A stretch of 64,000 bases of DNA. Source: Planctomycetaceae bacterium. Its GTDB lineage: Bacteria > Planctomycetota > Planctomycetia > Planctomycetales > Planctomycetaceae. The stretch lies in contig JAHBXV010000004.1 of NCBI GenBank assembly GCA_019636285.1, forward strand, positions 155,835 through 219,834, given 5' to 3'. The notes under the pieces are model-generated. The model was not told the DNA's origin, searched no databases, and worked only from the letters and a program-made list of their open reading frames with translations. This document shows positions 35,956 to 45,837 of the stretch, in pieces (position 1 is the stretch's first letter; each line of letters opens with the position of its first letter). A program made the translations under genes and the position numbers.

Positions 35956-37080
35956 GTGCGACCGCTCACGTTCGATCGCTACCTGATCGCGAGCTTTCTG
36001 CATGTCTTCGCGGCGTGTTTCGTGGCGATGTTCGGCCTGATGGTCGTTGTCGACCTGCTGGAAAACCTGGATGAGTTTCTGGCGCGCGCGGAGAACCGGG
36101 GAACCGTCGTGCTGCTGTGGAACATCGTGCGGTACTACGGTTTTCAGTCTGTCTTCTTTTTCGACCGGGCCGGAGCCGCCCTGCTGCTCCTCTCGGTCGT
36201 TTGCGTCCTGATTCTGTTCCAGCGGAGCGGGGAATTCTCGCCGCTACTGGCGGCTGGGATTCCGATGTACCGCGTCGCTCGCGGCCTCATTGTCGCGGCG
36301 ATCGGCGTCTCGACGCTGCTCCTGGTGAACCAGGAATTCGTCGTTCCCAAGGTCGCCTTTCAGGCGTACGACTCGCGCGGCGGCGCGGCTGTGGCGAACC
36401 AGATCGAAGCGGCATACGACCACTCGAGCCACCTATCGATCGACGGGCAGCGACTGAACCTGGAACTCAAGGAGATCGAAGAAGCCCGCTTCGTGATTCC
36501 AGCTCCCGGGCTGGCCCAGGAAATGATGATTCTGGAAGCTCCCAAAGCGCGGTTTCGTTCTGAGAACGGACGTCGACCCGCCGGTTGGATCTTGCAGGAT
36601 GTCACGCCGACGGCGGATGCCTGGAAGCTGACCGAGCAGGGGCGAAAGCTGATTGTTCCCCTCGACAATGGCCGCTCGGCGTTTGTCGCGACGGCCATCA
36701 GCTGCGACCAGTTGTACCGTCGCGGCAGCAGTTTCTCGCTGTTGTCGACGCCTGAACTCCTGGATCGGATTCACTCCCCGGCATTCGGTGTCTTGTCGGT
36801 GAATCGGCTGACGGCGCATGTCCATTCGCGATTGATGCAGCCCTTGCTCAACATCGCAGCCGTGCTCATGGCGATTCCCCTCATGGTGCGGCGGGAGAGT
36901 ACCGGATTGGTCGTGGACGCGACGCTGTGCGGCCTGTCGCTCGGAACGCTGTTCGGGATTCATCAGTTGTGTCAGTACCTCGGCACCAATCATGTGCTTC
37001 CCAGCGATCTCGCGGCCTGGCTGCCGGTGATCGCGGGCGGCGGCGGAGCGGCTTGGTTGTCGGGCTGGATCCGAACCTAA
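35956..37080 (+). CDS. LptF/LptG family lipopolysaccharide export permease
   Basis: A 374-residue protein of the YjgP/YjgQ permease family, with six predicted membrane helices in two groups of three around a soluble periplasmic beta domain. Diagnostic starts are TFDRYLIASFLHVFAACFVAM and VVDLLENLDEFL, then SGEFSPLLAAGIPMYRVARGL. LptF/G move LPS from the inner membrane towards the outer membrane with the ATPase LptB. Only one subunit gene is present here, which is common in planctomycetes; whether it is LptF or LptG is not clear. A GTG start at 35956 with a GGGGAAGAG site fits best; a TTG at 35881 would add 25 residues before the first helix. Confidence 0.9.
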   Translation: MRPLTFDRYLIASFLHVFAACFVAMFGLMVVVDLLENLDEFLARAENRGTVVLLWNIVRYYGFQSVFFFDRAGAALLLLSVVCVLILFQRSGEFSPLLAAGIPMYRVARGLIVAAIGVSTLLLVNQEFVVPKVAFQAYDSRGGAAVANQIEAAYDHSSHLSIDGQRLNLELKEIEEARFVIPAPGLAQEMMILEAPKARFRSENGRRPAGWILQDVTPTADAWKLTEQGRKLIVPLDNGRSAFVATAISCDQLYRRGSSFSLLSTPELLDRIHSPAFGVLSVNRLTAHVHSRLMQPLLNIAAVLMAIPLMVRRESTGLVVDATLCGLSLGTLFGIHQLCQYLGTNHVLPSDLAAWLPVIAGGGGAAWLSGWIRT

Positions 37081-37102
37081 CGAGGCGGGAGCAACGGGTC
37101 AT

Positions 37103-38773
37103 ATGTCGGCAGGCGCCTCCAGCATCGGTTCCGTGATCGCCCCCGCACGAATGGTTGCGTCGGCTGGCGACGAGGAAGCGCGCTGGACAGCTCGAACCGG
37201 ATACCTGCTGGTCGCGCTCCTCGCGGTTCGATTGGTCTATGTCGCCTTGCGACCGTTCGAACTGGTTCCCGATGAAGCCTACTACTGGGATTGGTCGCGC
37301 CTGCTTGATTGGGGCTACTACAGCAAGCCTCCCATGGTGGCATGGCTGATTGCCGCTTCGACAAGCCTTCTCGGGAATAGCGAAGCCGGTGTGCGACTTC
37401 CGGCCGCAATACTCGGAACCGTGGGGCTGTTGCCCTTATTCTGGCTGACGCGGACGATCTTCTCGGCGCGAGCCGGATTCTGGGCGGTCGCTGCGGCCGC
37501 TGCCACGCCGGGGCTGACCGCGCTCGCCACGCTCATGACGATCGATGCACCGTTCCTGTGCGCCTGGACCTTTGCGGCCTGGTCCGTCTGGAAGATGATT
37601 GAATCGCCCCAACCCAGGTGGCAATGGGTGGCCGCCGCAACGATCGCGACAGGCCTGGGGCTGCTATCCAAGCAGACCATGCTGGGCCTGCCGGTCCTGG
37701 TGGCCGTCTTCCTGCTGACCGATTCCTCGCGACGAAATTTGCTCTGGTCGAAAGCCTTTCTCGGCTGGCTGATTGGCAGCTTGATGTTCCTGATGCCGGT
37801 CGTGCTCTGGAATGCCCGCCACGACTGGGTGACCGTGGAACATACCCGCGAGCACTTTGGCGCGGTCTCGGTCTCGCTGGCACGCCGGGGAACGTGGTTC
37901 GCCGAATATCTCGCGGGACAGATGGGAGTCTTGTCCCCCATTCTGGGCGTGTTGATGGTCGGCGTGGCGATCGGCGGAACACTCTCTTGGTCTCGGCTGC
38001 GGACTTCGGAGCGCTTCTTGCTAATCCTGGGGCCCCTCCCCTGGCTGCCCGTCGCCGGACTGGCCCTGCTGCAGCGCGTGCAGCCGAACTGGCCGGCCGC
38101 TTTTCACGTCACGGGACTGATTCTGCTGGCGGGTTGGTGTACTGGCGATGGCTTCCCCTGGCGACGAGACCAGACCGCGCACGACGAACGCTGGTTTCGC
38201 GGCGGCGTACTGCTTGGCGGAGCGCTTTCACTGTTGGTGTTGCTTATTCCGGCGATCGTTCCGCGAACTCCGCTGGCTGGGACTGCCATTGACCCGACAA
38301 CGCGGTTGCGCGGCTGGGACTCTCTGGCCAGCCAGCTTGATGTACTGGCTCGCGCGTCGGGTGATCCGGACTGCCTGTATCTCTGCGCGACCAGTCGCGG
38401 GCCGGTCAGCGAATTCGCGTATTACCTGCCCGCGCAACCACGGGTCTATCGCTGGAATGTGGGCGAAGTCATCGATTCGCAGCACGACATCTGGGATGGA
38501 CCCAGACCGGGCGAGCGATCCCGCGCCCTTCTGGTCACCCATGCCGATCATGCCGTTCCGGACAAACTGGCCGGGAGTTTTCTGTCGATGTCGCCACTGG
38601 GACGAATTTCCTGCCGTTTAGGGAGAAATCGAGCACTAGAATTTGACGTCTGGGAAGGGCGCGGCTTCACCGAGTGGCCCGCTTCGGCGGCCCGTCGGGA
38701 ACTGGACGCTAAAAATCGGATGGTGATGAGCAGCAATCAGTTAACGGCCGGACAGTCGCCATCCAGAAACTGA
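37103..38773 (+). CDS. ArnT-like glycosyltransferase (GT39/PMT family)
   Basis: A 556-residue integral-membrane glycosyltransferase of the dolichyl-phosphate-mannose type. The N-terminal FELVPDEAYYWDWSRLLDWGYYSKPPMVAWLI is the family signature, with the acidic DE pair that coordinates metal and binds the lipid-linked sugar. About 10-12 hydrophobic helices follow, then a soluble C-terminal tail of ~150 residues. Relatives add sugars from polyprenyl phosphate donors to lipid A or proteins. It follows the LptF/G gene by 22 bp, so it is probably co-transcribed and may modify an exported glycolipid. The PAP2-type gene downstream could recycle the polyprenyl phosphate carrier. Substrate unknown. 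Confidence 0.93.
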   Translation: MSAGASSIGSVIAPARMVASAGDEEARWTARTGYLLVALLAVRLVYVALRPFELVPDEAYYWDWSRLLDWGYYSKPPMVAWLIAASTSLLGNSEAGVRLPAAILGTVGLLPLFWLTRTIFSARAGFWAVAAAAATPGLTALATLMTIDAPFLCAWTFAAWSVWKMIESPQPRWQWVAAATIATGLGLLSKQTMLGLPVLVAVFLLTDSSRRNLLWSKAFLGWLIGSLMFLMPVVLWNARHDWVTVEHTREHFGAVSVSLARRGTWFAEYLAGQMGVLSPILGVLMVGVAIGGTLSWSRLRTSERFLLILGPLPWLPVAGLALLQRVQPNWPAAFHVTGLILLAGWCTGDGFPWRRDQTAHDERWFRGGVLLGGALSLLVLLIPAIVPRTPLAGTAIDPTTRLRGWDSLASQLDVLARASGDPDCLYLCATSRGPVSEFAYYLPAQPRVYRWNVGEVIDSQHDIWDGPRPGERSRALLVTHADHAVPDKLAGSFLSMSPLGRISCRLGRNRALEFDVWEGRGFTEWPASAARRELDAKNRMVMSSNQLTAGQSPSRN

Positions 38774-38903
38774 TAAACTCTTACGAATTTGAGAATGTCA
38801 CGACTAGGCAATGAGGAGTTTGCCGGATATTCCGCTGATTCTTGAGTCCCCGGAATAGCCACAAGCGAGAGTGATCTCGCTGCCACTTCTCAGGACATCG
38901 ACA

Positions 38904-39803
38904 ATGGCATGGATGGGTTCTCATCGAGTTCGGTTTCGTGGGCGGGCCGGTAACCGGCTCAGTCGTGCCATGATGGGCCGCGCTTCCTATTGCCTGGAGA
39001 AATCAGTCGACGGAGCGGAACCCCGGTTTGTCAAACGCTGGCCCATCTGGCGACCTCTGCTCGCGCTGGTCCTGGTGAGTCTCCTCATCCGCTGGTTCGA
39101 TTTCGACCTTCGCATCGCTTCGTTGTTCTTTGACCCTTCGAGCGGGGGGTTCCCACATTACGACATTCCCCCCTGGAACTGGATCTACCGGCTGGGGGTC
39201 TATCCGGCCTTCGTCATCGGCGTGGGCGGTGCCGTTATCGCGGCGGGAACCTGGCTCTTGGGACGATGGCCCCTGACCCAGCGGTCCGGCCTCTTCCTGG
39301 CCTTCCTGCTCGCGCTGGGGCCGGGACTGGTGGTGAATGCGGGGTTGAAGAACTTCTGGGGCCGACCTCGCCCCTATGAAGTGCAGGAATTCGGAGGTCC
39401 GCGACGATTTCTGCAGGTCGGTGAGATCGGCGCTGTCGCGAGCTCCAATTCCTCATTCCCCTCCGGTCACGCCGCGGTTGCCTTCTACCTGCTGGCTCCG
39501 GCCTTCCTCGTGCCGCCGCGCCGCCGTGGGCTGATGATCGCGCTGTTCGCCATTGGTGTCGGCTATGGCCTGTGCATGGGGTTGACGCGTGTCGTTCAGG
39601 GAGGGCACTTCGTCAGCGACGTACTCTGGTCGGGAGGGCTGGTCTACCTGACGGCAGCGGGGCTGTCGCGAAAACTGTTGGTCGAGCTACCCCGTCAGCT
39701 CCCTGATCCGCCCGAAGCGTTCGACTACTGGTCCGACCATTCGAACGACGAGAAACGGCTTGAGACCCGAGAAGTAACTCCGTTGTCATCCGCGACAATG
39801 TAG
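38904..39803 (+). CDS. PAP2-family membrane phosphatase
   Basis: A 299-residue phosphatase with about six membrane helices. The three PAP2 signature motifs are present: KNFWGRPRP, SFPSGH, and TRVVQGGHFVSD (a Thr replaces the usual Ser in the last). Such enzymes dephosphorylate undecaprenyl pyrophosphate, phosphatidic acid or related lipids on the outer face of the membrane. The last 79 bp overlap the 3' end of the convergent ApbE gene. ATG 38904 is chosen; GTG 38871 and ATG 38970 are possible alternatives. Its position after LptF/G and GT39 genes suggests a role in lipid-carrier metabolism. Confidence 0.9.
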   Translation: MAWMGSHRVRFRGRAGNRLSRAMMGRASYCLEKSVDGAEPRFVKRWPIWRPLLALVLVSLLIRWFDFDLRIASLFFDPSSGGFPHYDIPPWNWIYRLGVYPAFVIGVGGAVIAAGTWLLGRWPLTQRSGLFLAFLLALGPGLVVNAGLKNFWGRPRPYEVQEFGGPRRFLQVGEIGAVASSNSSFPSGHAAVAFYLLAPAFLVPPRRRGLMIALFAIGVGYGLCMGLTRVVQGGHFVSDVLWSGGLVYLTAAGLSRKLLVELPRQLPDPPEAFDYWSDHSNDEKRLETREVTPLSSATM

Positions 39804-40756
39804 ACGGCCGCGCATCCGTCCGATTCTTCGATGAGTTTCAAACCCGCCTCCCGTCCCAGCACGGTCGCCGCCGTCGCCAGTCCATCGGCCTGAATTCCCG
39901 TCGGGGCGATCACTGTCACACTGCTTCGTTCGGTCAAGCCGAGGCCCGTGGCGGGATCGACGATGTGCGAATAGCGGACCCCGTCAATCTCGACGTACTG
40001 GAAGGCATCTCCAGAGGTCGAGACGGCCATATTTTCCAGCCGCAGCCAGTAGGCGGGTTCCTCCGAGGAGGGGGCAATCGCCGCGACTCCGACGCGCCAG
40101 CCGGGAGCATCGGGGGGTGGGTCGCCGGCGGCAATGTCCCCCGCGATCGCGACCAAGGCATGCTTGAGTCCGTTGCTCTTCAGAACATTCAGAGCCTCTT
40201 GAGCAATATCCCCTTTCGCGATTCCGCCGAAATCTATTGAGATTCCGGTTCGCGACAACGTAACAGACTTGTGTTCCGTGTCGAGCGTAATCTGGCGAAA
40301 GCCGACCCGTTCGCGCGCGTCATGCAATCGATCCGGGTCTGGGAGCTTGCCGGTCCGCCGAGCCTGCCGCCACAGCCGGATGACAGGGCCAAGAGTTGGA
40401 TCGAACGCGCCGTTGGTTCGCTGGGCGAGTTTCAGCGAGGCATCCAGAACCCGGAAAAAATCGTCACTCACGGCGGCTGGCTGACCAGGCTGGATGGTGG
40501 CGACCAGCCGGGAAAGTTCGCTGTCGCGATCGTAGTCGCTGAGAACCTTGTTGAGGTCCGAAATTCGCCGGAAAGCCTTTCCAACGATACCCTTGGCGAC
40601 GGTCTCGTCGGGCGCGTATACTGTGATTTGGACGAGTGTCCCCAAGTGCGGCTCGGAGAATCGATAGCGGCCGAGTGCTCTCGGTTCGGCACGGGCAAAA
40701 TCGCTCGCGAACGTCGTGAGCAGCAACAGCGCCGCGAGTGGCCGATAGCGATTCAT
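39725..40756 (-). CDS. apbE: ApbE family FAD:protein FMN transferase
   Basis: A 343-residue exported protein (signal MNRYRPLAALLLLTTFASDFARA). ApbE enzymes attach FMN covalently to a Thr of target proteins such as RnfG or NqrC outside the cytoplasm. Family marks: LGTLVQITVYAPDE at the N-terminus, DFGGIAKGDIAQEAL (the GxAKG-type flavin site), VAIAGDIAAGD and YSHIVDPATGLGLTERSSVTV. The start is at ATG 40756 because the signal peptide begins there. The 3' end overlaps the PAP2 gene on the other strand by 79 bp. No Nqr or Rnf gene is nearby, so the target is unknown. Confidence 0.93.
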   Translation of the reverse strand: MNRYRPLAALLLLTTFASDFARAEPRALGRYRFSEPHLGTLVQITVYAPDETVAKGIVGKAFRRISDLNKVLSDYDRDSELSRLVATIQPGQPAAVSDDFFRVLDASLKLAQRTNGAFDPTLGPVIRLWRQARRTGKLPDPDRLHDARERVGFRQITLDTEHKSVTLSRTGISIDFGGIAKGDIAQEALNVLKSNGLKHALVAIAGDIAAGDPPPDAPGWRVGVAAIAPSSEEPAYWLRLENMAVSTSGDAFQYVEIDGVRYSHIVDPATGLGLTERSSVTVIAPTGIQADGLATAATVLGREAGLKLIEESDGCAAVYIVADDNGVTSRVSSRFSSFEWSDQ

Positions 40757-40824
40757 GTGTGATCCTCTGCGGTCGCCGGTTTGAATGTCGGAAAGCCGAT
40801 TGAAGTCCGGAAACTCCATTAAAG

Positions 40825-41886
<1,062 letters not shown>

Positions 41887-41902
41887 TTCGTTGTTGGTGT
41901 TG

Positions 41903-41930
41903 AGCCCGGTGCCATTTGCGGTACCGGGCT
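41903..41930 (+). terminator. Terminator-like hairpin after the FGE-like gene
   Basis: AGCCCGGT and ACCGGGCT pair, extended inwards by GCC/GGT including one G-U pair, to give about an 11-bp stem 16 bp after the stop. It is followed by GTTGTCTTC, a moderately T-rich tail. Confidence 0.5.
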
Positions 41931-41975
41931 GTTGTCTTCAATCTCGATCGTCCCGCGCTCATCCTTAAGTATCTG

Positions 41976-42045
41976 ACACAACCTCTGTGCAACAACGTGA
42001 TTGCCCGGTGTTCCACAGGTTTCCGACAGGCACAACCAGTTGTGT
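41976..42045. repeat. 70-bp element with inverted-repeat ends, copy B
   Basis: Reverse orientation of copy A at 30823-30892. It starts ACACAACCTCTGTGCAA and ends CAGGCACAACCAGTTGTGT. The length is again exactly 70 bp. It lies only 43 bp before the start of the second Tat oxidoreductase gene, so it occupies that gene's promoter region. Confidence 0.85.
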
Positions 42046-42088
42046 CAGGCATTCTTTGCCAGTTCGACAGCCATGAGGAGTCTTCTCG

Positions 42089-43411
42089 ATGACGAATCCC
42101 GAATCCAGCCGCCGCGACTTCTTGAAGACTTCAGCCGTCGCGGCTGCCGGCGTGAGTGCCCTCGGGCACCTGTCTTCGCTACGGAACGCCGTCCATGCCG
42201 GTGTTGATGAAACGATCAAGATTGGTCTGGTGGGCTGCGGCGGTCGCGGAACGGGGGCTGCCCGCGATGCCCTGTCGACCGACCACAACTGCAAGCTGGT
42301 GTCGATCGGCGACGTCTTCGAAGATCGCGCCGGCCGTCTGGTCGAAAGCGTGAAGGGAAACCTGGGCGACAAGGCCGACAAGGTCACCGTCACGCCCGAC
42401 CACATCTTCCTCGGCTTTGACGCTTACCAGAAAGTGATCGACAGCGGCGTCGACCTCGTCATTCTGGCAACGCCCCCCGGCTTCCGCCCGATTCACTTCG
42501 AATACGCCGTGAAGGCCGGTAAGCACGTCTTCATGGAAAAGCCGGTCGCGACCGATGCACCCGGCGTCCGCCAGGTCCTCGCAGCGGCCAAGGTTGCCAA
42601 GGAAAAGGGCCTGAAGGTCGGCGTCGGTCTCCAGCGCCATCACCAGGCCGGTTATCTCGAAACGGTGGCGCGTTTGCAGAATGGCGCGATTGGCGACATT
42701 CTCACCTATCGCTGCTACTGGAACGGCGCGGGGGTCTGGGATCCGCCGCTCGCGTGGGAAGACAAGAAGTCCGAAATGGAGTACCAGGTTCGCAACTGGT
42801 ACTACTACAACTGGCTCTCGGGCGATCACATTTGCGAACAGCACATCCACAACCTGGATGTGTGCAACTGGGTCAAGGGTGGCTACCCCGTTAGGGCAAA
42901 CGGCATGGGAGGCCGCCAGGTTCGTACCGACAAGAAGTATGGCGAAATTTACGACCATCACTTCGTCGAGTTCGAATACGACGACGGCACGCGGATGTTC
43001 AGCCAGTGCCGCCACATTCCGAACTGCTGGAACAGCGTGACCGAACATGCCCACGGGACCAAGGGGACCGTCGACATCAGCGGTTACCGGATCAACGTCA
43101 ACGGGGAAGAACCCTGGCGTTACCGCGACAAGGGGCGTAACCCCTACGAGCAGGAGCACGACGACCTGATGGCCGCCATTCGCGCCAACGAGGCCTACAG
43201 CGAAGCCGAAAACGGCGCGATGAGCACGATGACCTCGATTCTCGGCCGCATGGCGACCTATTCGGGCAAGGTCATCGAGATGGAAGCCGCTCTGAATTCG
43301 GACATCAGCCTGATGCCCAAGGAATTCGCCTGGGATGCCGAACCGCCGGTGAAAGCCGACGCCAACGGCGCCTACCCGATCCCGACCCCCGGCATCACCC
43401 GCGCCGTGTAA
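42089..43411 (+). CDS. Tat-exported Gfo/Idh/MocA family oxidoreductase
   Basis: A 440-residue paralogue of the oxidoreductase at 31277, with its own twin-arginine signal (SSRRDFLKTSAVAAAG). The nucleotide-binding start is KIGLVGCGGRGTGAARDAL; the EKP motif is in KHVFMEKPVATDAPGV. Later features are RHHQAGYLETVARLQNGAIGD, RNWYYYNWLSGDHICEQHIHNLD and GTKGTVDISGYRI. Substrate unknown. GAGGAG about 11 bp upstream supports ATG 42089. It probably forms its own transcription unit under control of the region that includes the 70-bp element. A terminator at 43488 lies downstream. The two Tat-type paralogues share the element, although one lies much further from its gene. Confidence 0.93.
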   Translation: MTNPESSRRDFLKTSAVAAAGVSALGHLSSLRNAVHAGVDETIKIGLVGCGGRGTGAARDALSTDHNCKLVSIGDVFEDRAGRLVESVKGNLGDKADKVTVTPDHIFLGFDAYQKVIDSGVDLVILATPPGFRPIHFEYAVKAGKHVFMEKPVATDAPGVRQVLAAAKVAKEKGLKVGVGLQRHHQAGYLETVARLQNGAIGDILTYRCYWNGAGVWDPPLAWEDKKSEMEYQVRNWYYYNWLSGDHICEQHIHNLDVCNWVKGGYPVRANGMGGRQVRTDKKYGEIYDHHFVEFEYDDGTRMFSQCRHIPNCWNSVTEHAHGTKGTVDISGYRINVNGEEPWRYRDKGRNPYEQEHDDLMAAIRANEAYSEAENGAMSTMTSILGRMATYSGKVIEMEAALNSDISLMPKEFAWDAEPPVKADANGAYPIPTPGITRAV

Positions 43412-43422
43412 CTCCCATGCGC

Positions 43423-43449
43423 GTGTGCCACTGGCTCCGCCAGTGTGGC
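43423..43449. repeat. Dispersed palindrome, family 1 (half copy c)
   Basis: Only one arm of the family-1 repeat: GTGTGCCACTGGCTCCGCCA followed by GTGTGGC. It forms a short hairpin by itself. It is 12 bp downstream of the oxidoreductase stop and is followed by a terminator and a second inverted repeat, so three palindromes are stacked in about 160 bp. Confidence 0.8.
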
Positions 43450-43487
43450 TTTACTCTCGGTCCCAAGCTCCACCTCGTCTTCACTTC

Positions 43488-43521
43488 GCCCCCGGTTGTC
43501 CTCAACCGGGGGCATTTTTTT
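43488..43521 (+). terminator. Rho-independent terminator (family-3 palindrome, copy a)
   Basis: GCCCCCGGTTG and CAACCGGGGGC form a perfect 11-bp stem with a TCCT loop, followed by A and seven T. This is the best intrinsic terminator in the window and ends the oxidoreductase transcript. Four related hairpins follow in the next 5 kb. Confidence 0.85.
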
Positions 43522-43581
43522 GTAACCCGACGCGTCAGCGAAGGATGATCTGTTTTCTCCCTCGCTGACGCATCGGGTTAC
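43522..43581. repeat. Inverted repeat between convergent genes
   Basis: GTAACCCGACGCGTCAGCGA at 43522-43541 and its near complement at 43562-43581 (one mismatch) enclose 20 bp. The right arm overlaps the last codon and stop of the GNAT gene (43578 onwards). It may function as a terminator of the minus-strand gene. Confidence 0.7.
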
Positions 43582-44048
43582 TTCTCACAGCGTTTCGACA
43601 TCCGGTAATTTCGAAACATCTCCCCACGGCATTCGACCGTTTGCGCGGCGACTTCCGTAAAGCCTCTTGCCAGGAAAAACGACCGGGCGGTAATGCTGGC
43701 GTTCGTCCAGAGTTCATCGACGTCTGTTGTCGCGGCAATGTCTTCGAGAGGTGCCAGCAGGCGACTGGCAATCCCCTCCCCTTGCCGCTCGGCATGGACG
43801 AACAGGAAATCAATCAGGCCCTCGCTGGTCAGGTTCGCGAACCCAACGACCTGTCCGGCATCCTCGGCAACAACCGTGCGCGTTCCGGTAAGGCGGGTAC
43901 GGAAGTAGTCCGCGTCCAGTTCGGGCGCGGCCCACGCAGCAATCTGTGCCGGCGTGTAATCGCGACAATTGATCGCCCGCACCGTTTCATGGAACAGTCG
44001 AGCGATCGCGTCCAGATCGCCGGGCCGCAATTCGCGAATCATAGTCAT
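43578..44048 (-). CDS. GNAT-family acetyltransferase
   Basis: A 156-residue cytoplasmic acetyltransferase. Family features: MIRELRPGDLDAIARLFHET at the N-terminus, TRTVVAEDAGQVVGFANL, then the acetyl-CoA-binding loop EGLIDFLFVHAERQGEGIASRLL (R/Q-x-x-G-x-A form as RQGEGIA) and SITARSFFLARGFTEVAAQ. The substrate cannot be told. ATG 44048 is chosen; ATG 44042 (MIREL) is also possible, with GAGG upstream of either. The leader holds two family-3 hairpins. Confidence 0.9.
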   Translation of the reverse strand: MTMIRELRPGDLDAIARLFHETVRAINCRDYTPAQIAAWAAPELDADYFRTRLTGTRTVVAEDAGQVVGFANLTSEGLIDFLFVHAERQGEGIASRLLAPLEDIAATTDVDELWTNASITARSFFLARGFTEVAAQTVECRGEMFRNYRMSKRCEK

Positions 44049-44060
44049 ACACCTCATTTC

Positions 44061-44086
44061 GCCCCCGGTTGTCTTCAACCGGGGGC
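44061..44086. repeat. Family-3 palindrome (copy b)
   Basis: GCCCCCGGTTG and CAACCGGGGGC with a TCTT loop, the same stem as copy a, in the leader of the GNAT gene. On the plus strand it is followed by ATCTTTC. Confidence 0.85.
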
Positions 44087-44110
44087 ATCTTTCAACAGAC
44101 GTCGTGATAT

Positions 44111-44136
44111 GCCGCCCATTGAAGACAACGGGCGGC
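44111..44136. repeat. Family-3 palindrome (copy c)
   Basis: GCCGCCCATTG and CAACGGGCGGC, one mismatch, loop AAGA. It is 25 bp beyond copy b, in the gap between the GNAT gene and the gene starting at 44229. Confidence 0.75.
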
Positions 44137-44228
44137 GAACTGGTGGAATAGCATCTGATCGATGCCGACGCTACGGTGGTCATCGCGCCTGGTCGATTCT
44201 CTTCGCAACGAATGGGGAGACATGCTTC

Positions 44229-45785
44229 ATGCGATTCCGTACGATCTCCTGTGTGATTCTGATGGGCACTTCCCTGGTCTCGGCGGCGGAACCGAAATGG
44301 AGAGCCTGGTCGCTTCTCGATCGGGCCGGTCTGCCGACTGACGCCCAAGTTTCCGAGTCGATCCGGTTCGATGCCAAAGAGGGCGCATTGCTTGATGGCA
44401 AAAGCGGCGGCATCTCCGTTCCGCTGCCGTCAACAGGAGTCGATCCGGCGCGATTCACCCTGCATGCCAGCGTGAAAACCGAAGCGGACCTGCGGGATGA
44501 TCTCGGGAGTATTGTCAGTTTGTGGGATCCCGCCCGCCGCACGGGTTGGCATCTCTCGCTCCGCAACAATTCCGGCTGCACCAGCAGCCAGGCGAACTGG
44601 CGGCAATTGGAATTCGGCATGGATGCCGGAACCGAACCCGAATGGCGCGATGAGGGACGGCCGGGCCAATCGATTCTCGGCTTCGCCATCTGTGCGCATG
44701 ACGACCATCTCTATGTGGCCACCTGCGAAGGCGGCGCGGCCGGTCACGTCTATCGCTATCGCGGAACGGGTGACTGGCAAGACCTGGGAACGCTGGACGG
44801 CAGCAATTCGGTGACCGCATTGGCCGCGCATGGTGGAAAGCTGTACGCCGGAACGGGCAAGTATCGCCTGCGCGGGTCGTCGCTCGTGGAGTCCGAAAAC
44901 GAGACCCTCGGCGGACGCATTTATCGACTCGACGACGGAGACCGCTGGACACTGGTGGGCGAACTCCCCGAGACCGAGGCCATCGCGGCGTTGACGGTCT
45001 TCGGCGGCAAGCTCTATGCGTCGTCGCTCTATCAACCGGCAGGGTTCTTCCGGCTGGATGATGACGGTCGCTGGACGAAGATCCCCACCCCGGACAACAA
45101 ACGCGTGCAGGCCATGCGCGTGCATGATGGCTGGTTGTATGCCTCCAGCTACGACGGCGGCCGCGTTTACCGCTACGACGGCGAAGCCTGGGAAGATCTC
45201 GGGAATCTGGCCGACAACACACAGACGTATTCGTTCGCCGGCTACCAGGGAAAACTCTGGGTGGGAACGTGGCGCAGCGGCAAGGTTTACGAGTGGCAGG
45301 AGCCGAACTGGATCGATCGCGGCCAGTTGGGGCAGGAACTCGAAGTGATGGCGATGGGCGTCTACAACGGCGCGATGTACGCCGGCTCGCTTCCGCTGGC
45401 GGAAGTCTATCGCTACGACGGCGGCGAATCATGGCAACGACTCAAACAGATCGACGAAACGCCGGACGTCACTTACCGCCGCGTCTGGTCGATGGCCAAC
45501 TATCGCGGCCGGGCGTTCTACACCACACTTCCCACCGGGAACATCTGGTCGATGTCGACGGGTGCCTGCGCCACGTGGGACCGCGAACTCTCACCGGGTT
45601 GGCACGACCTGAAGGTCGAACGGACCGCCGAGAAAGTGATGTTGTCGGTCGACGGAAAGGAAGTCGCGAGCCAGTCGACCGGCGAATTGTCGCTGCCGAA
45701 GCTCGAATCCCCCATGGTGCTTCAAATCGGCGACGGCCCCAACGGCACCTTCAACGGCCGCATCCGAAACGTCCGCGTTGAATAG
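44229..45785 (+). CDS. Secreted beta-propeller-like protein with laminin-G-like ends
   Basis: A 518-residue exported protein (signal MRFRTISCVILMGTSLVSAA). The middle (~150-430) repeats a block of the type HVYRYRGTGDWQDLGTL, GGRIYRLDDGDRWTLVGEL, RVYRYDGEAWEDLGNL and EVYRYDGGESWQRLKQI, six or more times, which is consistent with a propeller of Kelch-like blades. Flanks (PARFTLHASVKTEADLRDDL and WHDLKVERTAEKVMLSVDGK) resemble concanavalin/LamG-like jelly rolls. Its role is probably binding glycans at the surface; not proven. ATG 44229 is preceded by GGGGAG. Convergent with ftsK, with a family-3 palindrome between. Confidence 0.85.
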   Translation: MRFRTISCVILMGTSLVSAAEPKWRAWSLLDRAGLPTDAQVSESIRFDAKEGALLDGKSGGISVPLPSTGVDPARFTLHASVKTEADLRDDLGSIVSLWDPARRTGWHLSLRNNSGCTSSQANWRQLEFGMDAGTEPEWRDEGRPGQSILGFAICAHDDHLYVATCEGGAAGHVYRYRGTGDWQDLGTLDGSNSVTALAAHGGKLYAGTGKYRLRGSSLVESENETLGGRIYRLDDGDRWTLVGELPETEAIAALTVFGGKLYASSLYQPAGFFRLDDDGRWTKIPTPDNKRVQAMRVHDGWLYASSYDGGRVYRYDGEAWEDLGNLADNTQTYSFAGYQGKLWVGTWRSGKVYEWQEPNWIDRGQLGQELEVMAMGVYNGAMYAGSLPLAEVYRYDGGESWQRLKQIDETPDVTYRRVWSMANYRGRAFYTTLPTGNIWSMSTGACATWDRELSPGWHDLKVERTAEKVMLSVDGKEVASQSTGELSLPKLESPMVLQIGDGPNGTFNGRIRNVRVE

Positions 45786-45793
45786 CAGAAAGT

Positions 45794-45829
45794 ATTTCGC
45801 CCCCCGTTGAAGACAACGGGGGGCGAAAT
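45794..45829. repeat. Family-3 palindrome (copy d)
   Basis: ATTTCGCCCCCCGTTG and CAACGGGGGGCGAAAT form a perfect 16-bp stem with loop AAGA. It sits between convergent genes (stops at 45785 and 45838) and could terminate both. It is the longest perfect stem of the family. Confidence 0.9.
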
Positions 45830-45837
45830 GGGGCGTG

